From assembly GCA_016744515.1 (NCBI GenBank), contig JADGEF010000007.1, positions 1 through 64,000 of the forward strand: a stretch of DNA of 64,000 bases, written 5' to 3'. Source of the DNA: Marinifilaceae bacterium (GTDB lineage Bacteria > Bacteroidota > Bacteroidia > Bacteroidales > Marinifilaceae). Within the stretch, counting starts at the first letter, position 1. Every line of letters begins with the position of its first letter. The translations under genes and the position numbers were made by a program. The notes beneath the pieces were generated by a model. The model made no database searches and was not told the DNA's origin. It worked only from the letters and a program-made list of their open reading frames with translations. This document shows, in pieces, positions 44,347-52,185 of this stretch.

Positions 44347-45531
44347 TTATTTATCACTTATAATTATTACGCCATCTGTAATTGTTGTTTTCAGTTTATT
44401 GGTTGTTGTAATTACATCTAGCACTTTCTTAAAATCGTCATAACGCGATATGCCACCACCAAAACGTTTATTGGCTACAGCAACATTTGTAAACTTATAT
44501 TCGAAACTATACCAGCGCGACAGGTCGCGCAGTATATTATCAAGTGTTTCGCCTTTATAATACAGAATACCATTAACCCAAGAAGCGTATAGCTTTACAT
44601 CAACATTTTTTACGCACATTAATCCATTTTCATCAATACTTACTTGCTGATTAGGCTGAAGAATGCGCTGTTTCCCATTATTGTGTTGATTAATTTGTAC
44701 CAAGCCATGAACAAGGGTGGTAGCCATGTTTGCTTCATCCTTATAATTGCGCACATTAAAACCTGTACCTAGTACACGTATATCGTACTCATTGCCTTTA
44801 ACAACAAAAGGTTTAGCTTTATTTTCCTTGACTTCGAGGAATATTTCACCTTCGAGCAATTGTATTTCACGTGTATTATTAGCAAATTGAGTTGGGTATC
44901 TAAGTTTTGTTTGTGAGTTAAGCCACACATTTGTACCATCTGCTAAAAGGAGTTTATACTCTCCACCTTTGGGGATTGATAAGGTGTTATACTCAATCTG
45001 ATTGATGTTTTTTGAGGTGTAATTTAATTGATTAGCCGAATCTTTGGCGATAATAAGTCCTGCCTCTGAACTAATTTCAGCTACTTTATCTTGACCTAAA
45101 GCAATACGATTTCCGTTTCCTAGTTCGAGTATAGCTTTTGATTGACCTTTTTCAATAGATTCGACCTTAACAATAATATCGCTTACAGTTTTAGGCATAT
45201 AATTTAAATACCATAAAACTATACCAGCACTAATAAGGGGTAATAGAATAGATGCTGCATATTGAATGATACGAAAACGTTTGTTTAATTTCCACACTGA
45301 TCGGGTTAAGGTTTTAGAGTCAACAGTATGCCAAGCAGTATTCACATCTATAGCTAGGTAGCATTTTACATCTTTACTGCTATCCGATAATTTAAGAATA
45401 GCGTTAGCTTCACTAAGCATTTCTTTATTATCTGAAAAATAACATTTAAGCACTAATATCTGCTCTTGAGTGAGATCTTCACTCTGATGAGATAAAAGCA
45501 TTTTTATTATATGAGCAGGTAATTCTTTCAT
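44347..45531 (-). CDS. FecR-family anti-sigma factor
   Basis: IPKGGEYKLLLADGTNVWLNSQTKLRYP...REIQLLEGEIFLEV. Confidence 0.95.
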   Translation of the reverse strand: MKELPAHIIKMLLSHQSEDLTQEQILVLKCYFSDNKEMLSEANAILKLSDSSKDVKCYLAIDVNTAWHTVDSKTLTRSVWKLNKRFRIIQYAASILLPLISAGIVLWYLNYMPKTVSDIIVKVESIEKGQSKAILELGNGNRIALGQDKVAEISSEAGLIIAKDSANQLNYTSKNINQIEYNTLSIPKGGEYKLLLADGTNVWLNSQTKLRYPTQFANNTREIQLLEGEIFLEVKENKAKPFVVKGNEYDIRVLGTGFNVRNYKDEANMATTLVHGLVQINQHNNGKQRILQPNQQVSIDENGLMCVKNVDVKLYASWVNGILYYKGETLDNILRDLSRWYSFEYKFTNVAVANKRFGGGISRYDDFKKVLDVITTTNKLKTTITDGVIIISDK

Positions 45532-45594
45532 GTCAGGATATTTTACCCCTTCGAAAACAAAAAGGGTAAAAAGGGTGACACGAAAATGTTTTTT

Positions 45595-46194
45595 TTAAAT
45601 AAAAGTTAGGAATAACAATATACTATTTGCGTGCAAACGCTCTCGTAATCCTTTCATAGCACGTGATAGGGTGGTTTTCACTGTATTCTTAGAAATATCT
45701 AATTCTTCTGCAATTTCGCTGTAACTCATTTTATAAAAATAAACAGCAATAAATACTTCACGTGTTCGCTGAGGTAACTTATCTACTTCTTTTATTACAT
45801 CAGCCAATTGTTTGTTAAGCTGAGTGTCATCCAAAAACATATCAGGGATAGATGATTCATATAATTCAAGACCTACAATAATATTTTTTGGCTTAGCCCT
45901 TAAATGGTTTAAGCACTTATTTTTCACACTATTGTATAAATAAGCTCTTAAATAATTCTTAACGGAAGTAAATTTATCTCCCTCCCAAAAACTAATAAAT
46001 ACGTCCTGAACTAAATCTTCGGCTTGTGATTCAGAATCAACAAACTTACAAGCATACACAACCAATGGTCGATAGAACTTCTTGAAAAGAAGTTCTAAAC
46101 CTTGCTTGTCTCCTTTTTTCAGAAGTTGTAGTATGTCGTCTTCATGTTTCATTTGAAAGACCCCAAATATGATGAATCTATGCCACAAATACAA
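45595..46194 (-). CDS. ECF sigma-70 factor
   Basis: Region 2 and 4 motifs (AEDLVQDVFISFWEG; YSEIAEELDISKNTVKTTLSRAMKGLRE). Confidence 0.95.
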   Translation of the reverse strand: MYLWHRFIIFGVFQMKHEDDILQLLKKGDKQGLELLFKKFYRPLVVYACKFVDSESQAEDLVQDVFISFWEGDKFTSVKNYLRAYLYNSVKNKCLNHLRAKPKNIIVGLELYESSIPDMFLDDTQLNKQLADVIKEVDKLPQRTREVFIAVYFYKMSYSEIAEELDISKNTVKTTLSRAMKGLRERLHANSILLFLTFI

Positions 46195-46216
46195 CCTACA
46201 CCAAGTTAAACATTGA

Positions 46217-46554
46217 AGTGCACCGCTTAAAAACTATATTGATGAGCATGTTGAAGTAGAAATAAATCTGCCTCGCAGTTTACGATACAAACCAAATAAG
46301 GATGCTCGCTGTGAGCATCCTTATTTTTTTATCAACATTCGAATTGGGCTAATAAAAGAGCATATCAAAATACTATTTCATCTTCAAACTATCCCAGAAT
46401 CGCTCTAAAAAAGATTTATCAGAAATAATTATTTTACCATAAAGGGTTGTCTTAGCAGTAATAATTTGCGGGAGTTTATCTTCAAAAACAATACGAATAG
46501 ATGCATTATTATTTGCATCTAAAACAGGATATTTATGAGAAATTCGTCCTACAA
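46217..46554. pseudogene. chimeric remnant: gcvP last codons + terminator + divergent HlyD 3' tail
   Basis: First ~50 nt match the gcvP C-terminus; reverse strand encodes VGRISHKYPVLDANNNASIRIVFEDKLPQIITAKTTLYGKIIISDKSFLERFWDSLK. Confidence 0.85.
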
Positions 46555-47112
46555 ATGGCTATCTTAAACGCCAACTACCTTGCTTCTTCATTCGAAAAAC
46601 TTGGTTTCAAAATTCTTTATAAAGGAGATAAAGGTCGTGTTGGTCACGAAATGATTTTCGACTGTAGAGAGTTCAACAAAACTGTTGGTATTACTGATGG
46701 CGATATTGCTAAGCGCTTAATGGACTACGGTTTCCATGCGCCTACTCTTTCGTTCCCAGTGCACGGAACACTTATGGTAGAGCCTACTGAAAGTGAACCA
46801 CTAGAAGAACTTGATCGTTTCGTTGAAGCATTGGCTAGAATCAATGGAGAGATGAAAGAGATTGAAGATGGTGTAGCTGATGCTCAAGACAACGTTCTTA
46901 AGCACGCTCCACATACGCACATGGTATTAACTGCTGATGAGTGGAACCATTCATACTCTCGTAAGAAAGCAGCTTATCCTTTAGAGTGGGTTGCTGATAA
47001 TAAATTCTGGCCTGCAGTATCTCGTGTTGATGATGCACACGGTGACAGAAACTTGATGTGTACTTGTGCACCTCTCGAAAACTATATTGATGAGCATGTT
47101 GAGGTAGAATAA
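46555..47112 (+). pseudogene. partial duplicate of gcvP 3' end (~185 codons)
   Basis: Near-identical to gcvP from [13 protein letters not shown] to the stop; 5' junction fused to a HlyD-tail remnant. Confidence 0.93.
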
Positions 47113-47228
47113 ATCTGCCTCGCAGTTTACGATACAAACCAAATAAGGATGCTCGCTGTGAGCATCCTTATTTTTTTTATCAACATTCGAATTGGGCTAA
47201 TAAAATCGCTTTTCAAACCCAATATCAT

Positions 47229-47903
47229 CTACCAACTATCCCAGAATCGCTCTAAAAAAGACTTCTCTGAAATTATGACCTTACCATGTAGAATGGTTTT
47301 AGCCACAATAGTTTGTGGGAATTTATCTTCAAAAACAATACGAATTGAAGAATTAATATTTGCATCTAAAACAGGATATATCTTAGATATGCTACCTACA
47401 ATTATGCCCTTTGAAGAATTAAACAACAACTTAGCATCTTGATTAACCTTAACAATTAATGATTGTGGTACTTTTGCAATAGCGTAATACGTTAAGTTAC
47501 CTTCGGGCATAATAACAGCTAATGCCTCCCCCTTAGTAATTGCATCTCCATTTTGAACAATACGAGAAAGCTTACCAGATAATGAAGCCTGTATCACATA
47601 CAAACTATCCTGGGCTAATTCATATCCTAGAACTTCTCCTTCTCTCACAACTACTGACTTCGAATCCCAGAGTATCTGCCCCGCTCGGTTTGCTTTTAAT
47701 AAGACGCTTTTAGGACTTGTTTCTACCTTCGCTGCAATACTTATTGTTTCTTTATAAGGAATAAATGCAGCCATTCCTACCAGTAAAATTAAAACTATAC
47801 CAATGAGAGCAATGCCGTAGCGTAACAAAACCGACGGCACTTGCCCAATAATACTACGAACCTTCTCACTACGTAGTTCTATATTCTTTTTTTGTTCTGT
47901 CAT
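47229..47903 (-). CDS. short HlyD-family secretion adaptor
   Basis: TM + biotinyl-lipoyl-like halves (ASLSGKLSRIVQNGDAITKGEALAVIMPEG); start MTEQKKN chosen because the upstream ORF extension lies in repeat DNA. Confidence 0.8.
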   Translation of the reverse strand: MTEQKKNIELRSEKVRSIIGQVPSVLLRYGIALIGIVLILLVGMAAFIPYKETISIAAKVETSPKSVLLKANRAGQILWDSKSVVVREGEVLGYELAQDSLYVIQASLSGKLSRIVQNGDAITKGEALAVIMPEGNLTYYAIAKVPQSLIVKVNQDAKLLFNSSKGIIVGSISKIYPVLDANINSSIRIVFEDKFPQTIVAKTILHGKVIISEKSFLERFWDSW

Positions 47904-47920
47904 ATCTTTCACTTTTATAG

Positions 47921-48002
47921 GAACACAAATTGTACGGATTAAACGAGTTTTCACGAATGTTTTCATCAGTGTTTATCCGTCATATTCGTTACATCTGTGT
48001 TC
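47921..48002. repeat. ~82-bp dispersed repeat, copy 1
   Basis: GAACAC...CGGATTAAACGAG...TTTATCCG...GTGTTC inverted ends. Confidence 0.9.
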
Positions 48003-48015
48003 TGTTATCAAAAAG

Positions 48016-48099
48016 GAACACTAATTTGTGCGGATAAAACGAATTCCCACGAATCTTTTTCATCAGTGTTTATCCGTCATATTCGTTACATCTGTGTTC
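48016..48099. repeat. ~82-bp dispersed repeat, copy 2
   Basis: Same repeat. Confidence 0.9.
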
Positions 48100-48112
48100 T
48101 GTTATCAAAAAG

Positions 48113-48194
48113 GAACACGAATTGTGCGGATAAAACGAGTTTTCACGAATCTTTTTATCAGTGTTTATTCGTCAAATTCATTACATCTGTGTTC
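48113..48194. repeat. ~82-bp dispersed repeat, copy 3 (overlaps GxxExxY 3' end)
   Basis: Same repeat. Confidence 0.9.
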
Positions 48195-48571
48195 ACTTTT
48201 TTTCGATCATTGGTAAATATTTTTCTTTTAAACTGAGGTTCTTTCCCAAAGTTGAGCAACAAGCCATCTTCAATATGGGTTGCTTTTAAATAGTTGATCA
48301 ACTGACATTCATGTTCATAACACAAATTCTCGGCAGCTTTTAATTCTATAATCACTCTATTTTCAACAATAATATCTGCAAAGTAGTCTCCAACTTGGGT
48401 CCCTTCGTAAAATACTTTAATTCGCTCTTGTCGCTTACAAGACAAACCATGTTTGTGCAATTCCAAATACATCGCATTTTCATAAACCTTTTCAAGAAAC
48501 CCATACCCTAATGTGTTGTACACTTTATAGTAGGCTTTGATAATTTTATTTGTTATTTCTTTTTCGAGCAT
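48158..48571 (-). CDS. GxxExxY protein (PDDEXK_3-like)
   Basis: LGYGFLEKVYENAMYLEL; DIIVENRVIIELKA PD-(D/E)xK-like motif. Confidence 0.9.
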   Translation of the reverse strand: MLEKEITNKIIKAYYKVYNTLGYGFLEKVYENAMYLELHKHGLSCKRQERIKVFYEGTQVGDYFADIIVENRVIIELKAAENLCYEHECQLINYLKATHIEDGLLLNFGKEPQFKRKIFTNDRKKVNTDVMNLTNKH

Positions 48572-48592
48572 AGCTTAAAGATAAAAATGATA

Positions 48593-48673
48593 GAACACGA
48601 ATTGTACAGATTATACAGATTTTCACGAATCTTTTATTAGTGTTTATCCGTCAAATTCGTTACATCGGTGTTC
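48593..48673. repeat. ~82-bp dispersed repeat, copy 4
   Basis: Same repeat. Confidence 0.9.
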
Positions 48674-48677
48674 TATT

Positions 48678-50873
48678 TTAATTTCCCAGCTCCAACTGAT
48701 TCTTCACCAACTCATAATATTTACCTCGCTTTTGTGTGAGTTCTACATGATTACCGACCTCTACAATTTCGCCTTGATCTAAAACCACAATTTGATCAGC
48801 ATTTTTAACTGTACTTAAGCGATGTGCAACAACCACAACCGTTTTGTCTTTATAAAAAGCTGAAAGATTTTCTACAATCGCTTTTTCATTATTGGCATCA
48901 AGTGCATTAGTTGCTTCATCGAAAAACAAGAAAGATGGGTTTTTATATACGACCCGTGCGATTAAAATACGTTGGCGTTGTCCTTGACTCACACCTTGCC
49001 CATCTTGCCCAATAACTGTATTGTAACCCAAAGGTAAAGCTTCGATATAATCAGCAATATTAGCAACTTGAGCTGCATAACGAAGACGTTCTAAATCGGG
49101 TGTATCATCAGAAACGGCAATATTCCGAGCAATGGTTTCAGAAAATAAATAACCCTCTTGCATCACAGCACCACATTGCATACGCCACCACGACAGGTTA
49201 TAGGCTTCCAAATTATCCGATCCAATTTGAATAGTCCCCTCATTAGGAGAATAATAGCCTAAGAGTAATTTTATCAGGGTGGTTTTACCACTTCCACTGG
49301 CACCTACAATGGCAGTAACCTTGCCCTCGGGTATTGTTAAATTAAGATTATTCAATACATAATCAGACTGTGCCCCATTGTATTTAAAACAAAGGTCTTT
49401 AATATGGAATGCTTTATTATCAGGTAATTCGGCAAGCATGCGGTTCTTATTTTCTTCATTGTCTTGAGTATGAATTTCGTTCATCCTATCCAAACTAATA
49501 CTCACATCTTGCCACTGGTAAATAAAATTCATAATTTGTTCAACTGGGCTATTCAATTGCCCCATAATATACTGCACTGCCAACATCATCCCCAAAGTCA
49601 ACTGCCCATTTATCACAAAAGTGGCCGCCAATACCGTAATCAGTATATTCTTTAACTCATTAATCAGCACACTACCTGCTTCTTGATTCTGTTGCAAGGA
49701 GAGCGACTGCATATTCACAGCAAACAAATCTGCCTGTACATCTTCCCACTCCCAACGCTTGCGTTGTTCACAGCCTTGCAATTTAATTTCCTGCATACCA
49801 TTAATAAGCTGATAGACCACATTCCGATTAAGCCCTTGTTGCTCAAACTGCTTATAGTCCAACACGCGTCGTTTTTTTAAGAATATTAATATCCACACGC
49901 CATAAAAAACACTTCCCACTAAGAATACAAAGAAAATTTCCAAACTATAGATGAGTAAAACCACACCGAAAGTCAGAAAACTAAACACAGAAAAAAACAA
50001 TTCCAAGGTTTGGGCTGTAAGAAATCGCTCAATACGGCGATGATCCTCGATACGTTGCAAAAGATCACCCAATAATTTAGTATCAAAAAAGTGCATGGGC
50101 AACTTCATCAGTTTGATGAAAAAGTCGGAAATTAATGAGATATTAATGCGGGTACTGATGTGCAATAAAATACGATTGCGTATAAAAGCAATAGCCGTAC
50201 GGCTAAATATTAACATGGCTTGGGCAATAAGTATCAACCATATAAAATGGATATCCTTACCATTAATCCCGGTATCTACTATGGCTTGGGTGAGAAAAGG
50301 AAGAAACAATTGCAAGATACTTCCAATAAGTAAGCCTAAAATAAGCTGCCTGAAAAAACGTCGATATTTTGTCAGGTATTTCCACAAAAATAAAAACCGA
50401 TTTTGGTTCAGTAAAGTATCACCCTCTTGCTCATAAAAAAGATAGGTAGGTTCTAGCAACAAAGCAACACCTTTTTCTTCACCTTGCGTTTGGGTACTAA
50501 GCCAGCGATCGCAAAATTCCGCTTTGTCATATGTAAGCAATCCCTTGCCTGGATCGGCTACATAAATTTTATAGCCCTTGCGTATTTTCTTAATTTTATA
50601 AACGACTACAAAATGATTCTGATTCCAATGCACAATGCAGGGCAAAACGGCTTTATCAACCAATTTATCAAAAGTAATTCGTCCACCTACTGTTCGTAAA
50701 CCGATATGCTCGGCAGCCTTACTGATACCCAAAAGCGATACCCCATCTTTCCCTATAAATGCCGAAGCACGCAAACTCTCCAGAGTAAATTGCTTGCCAT
50801 AATGAGCAGCAATCATACACAGGCAAGCAGGACCACAGTCCATGGCATCGGGTTGTTTAACGAAATGTTTCAT
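48678..50873 (-). CDS. peptidase-containing ABC transporter (C39 peptidase + TM + ATPase)
   Basis: KQPDAMDCGPACLCMIAAHYGK C39; GASGSGKTTLIKLLLG; VSQGQRQRILIARVVYKNPSFLFFDEATNALD. Confidence 0.96.
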   Translation of the reverse strand: MKHFVKQPDAMDCGPACLCMIAAHYGKQFTLESLRASAFIGKDGVSLLGISKAAEHIGLRTVGGRITFDKLVDKAVLPCIVHWNQNHFVVVYKIKKIRKGYKIYVADPGKGLLTYDKAEFCDRWLSTQTQGEEKGVALLLEPTYLFYEQEGDTLLNQNRFLFLWKYLTKYRRFFRQLILGLLIGSILQLFLPFLTQAIVDTGINGKDIHFIWLILIAQAMLIFSRTAIAFIRNRILLHISTRINISLISDFFIKLMKLPMHFFDTKLLGDLLQRIEDHRRIERFLTAQTLELFFSVFSFLTFGVVLLIYSLEIFFVFLVGSVFYGVWILIFLKKRRVLDYKQFEQQGLNRNVVYQLINGMQEIKLQGCEQRKRWEWEDVQADLFAVNMQSLSLQQNQEAGSVLINELKNILITVLAATFVINGQLTLGMMLAVQYIMGQLNSPVEQIMNFIYQWQDVSISLDRMNEIHTQDNEENKNRMLAELPDNKAFHIKDLCFKYNGAQSDYVLNNLNLTIPEGKVTAIVGASGSGKTTLIKLLLGYYSPNEGTIQIGSDNLEAYNLSWWRMQCGAVMQEGYLFSETIARNIAVSDDTPDLERLRYAAQVANIADYIEALPLGYNTVIGQDGQGVSQGQRQRILIARVVYKNPSFLFFDEATNALDANNEKAIVENLSAFYKDKTVVVVAHRLSTVKNADQIVVLDQGEIVEVGNHVELTQKRGKYYELVKNQLELGN

Positions 50874-50893
50874 TGCTTACTTATTTTAAAATG

Positions 50894-50975
50894 GAACACG
50901 AATTGTACGGATAAAACGAATCTCCACAAATCTTTTCATCAGTGTTCATCTGTTACATTCGTTACATCTGTATTC
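50894..50975. repeat. ~82-bp dispersed repeat, copy 5
   Basis: Same repeat. Confidence 0.85.
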
Positions 50976-50985
50976 TTAATTATTG

Positions 50986-51065
50986 GAACACTAATAACAC
51001 AGATTAAACGGATCACTACGAATTTTTATCGGTGTTTATCCGTCACATTCGTTACATCTGTGTTC
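50986..51065. repeat. ~82-bp dispersed repeat, copy 6
   Basis: Same repeat. Confidence 0.85.
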
Positions 51066-51075
51066 TATTTTACTG

Positions 51076-51129
51076 GAACACATATTGTACGGATTTAACG
51101 AGTCTTCACAAATCTTTTTATCCGTGTTC
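51076..51129. repeat. ~82-bp dispersed repeat, copy 7 (shortened)
   Basis: Same repeat with internal loss. Confidence 0.75.
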
Positions 51130-51154
51130 AATCATTTACAAAAGTTCCAGAAAG

Positions 51155-51425
51155 CCCAATTTTGAGGTTCATAACCTAAACTTTCACCTTATATAAACCT
51201 ATCATTAGGTTGGCAAACCCTAAGCAATAGGTTGTCAACCATTCTGTTTAGGTTCGTTATACTTCCCTTTAGGTTCTCTAAACTTCCATTACGGTTTTGG
51301 TAGCTTAGTTTTTAGGTTGAACACCTAAAATTTACGCTTATTAAGCCTTCCATTAGGGAACATGACTGCACAAGTTCGCTTCCTAAGTCCAAAATTTCGG
51401 TTAGTTAAGCCAAATGCTTTAATAA
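51155..51425. repeat. degenerate ~21-22-bp tandem array
   Basis: aggttggcaaaccctaagcaat / aggttgtcaaccattctgttt / aggttcgttatacttcccttt / aggttctctaaacttccatta / cggttttggtagcttagtttt and decayed neighbours. Confidence 0.6.
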
Positions 51426-51512
51426 ATAAGCAAAGCGTTTATATGCAAAACCATACAACAGCTACAACAAAGTTTATACCTGCAAAAACGAAGCTCTAAT
51501 CGCTAATAATAA

Positions 51513-51566
51513 AAAACCTGACGTAGTTAAATTTGCGAAACGTAAATTAAACCAGTCAGGTTGTAT
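51513..51566 (-). terminator. Rho-independent terminator ending the peptide operon
   Basis: AACCTGAC...GTCAGGTT arms, with T-run after the hairpin on the minus strand. Confidence 0.75.
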
Positions 51567-51668
51567 TCCGATTTGTATTTGAAATCAACTAATGACATCA
51601 CTACATACATTTTTTATCTTCAGACACCTATCGGTATTACACTATGGTTCTATATGAAACAACTAAAC

Positions 51669-52160
51669 TTATTCTCCAACAGTTGTTTTCTCTTCGTCAG
51701 TCCTTCTAGTACGACTAAAGAACTGTTTTAACTCATTACGCTTGGCTTCGTAGCCTGGAGCAGATGTTCCTGTTTTATAACTGGTGTAAGCATAATCGTC
51801 TAAGGCAGCTTGGTAGTTATCGTAATCGTGCAGGGTTTTAGCATTATTAATACCTGTAAGCAGGTTTTGCAAGCGTGCAATAGTGCCTTCCAAAACATTA
51901 CGACTACTGAAGTCTTTGGCAAACTCATCCCAATCAACATCGGGACTACGCAAAGCCGTTTGTCCATTAGCATAATCGTTCACTTTATTTACAAACAGCT
52001 TGTTTTGTTCGCTTATACTACCATACTTGCGGCGTTCGTCACTACTAAGGTTACTTACCTTATCAGCTAGGGCGGTTTCTAAAGCTGCTAATGCCGTATT
52101 CACACTCTCTACTTGTTCTGCACTTAAATGCGTGCTAATTAGATTTTTTAATGTACTCAT
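51669..52160 (-). CDS. hypothetical protein of the peptide locus
   Basis: 163-aa ORF, predicted mostly helical, 26 nt after the TonB receptor stop. Confidence 0.55.
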   Translation of the reverse strand: MSTLKNLISTHLSAEQVESVNTALAALETALADKVSNLSSDERRKYGSISEQNKLFVNKVNDYANGQTALRSPDVDWDEFAKDFSSRNVLEGTIARLQNLLTGINNAKTLHDYDNYQAALDDYAYTSYKTGTSAPGYEAKRNELKQFFSRTRRTDEEKTTVGE

Positions 52161-52185
52161 GGTATTTGTTTTTTAGAATTGATAT

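Noticed and set aside
46501-47112. 203-aa ORF as a functional glycine dehydrogenase subunit
   Set aside because: Only the last ~185 codons of gcvP fused to reverse-strand HlyD-tail DNA; no active-site lysine region
47997-48236. ORFs 47997..48236 and 48028..48216
   Set aside because: Translations of the ~82-bp dispersed repeats, not conserved proteins
51155-51425. Possible CRISPR array
   Set aside because: Unit of ~21 bp is degenerate and contiguous, without conserved repeats plus unique spacers; no cas genes in the window
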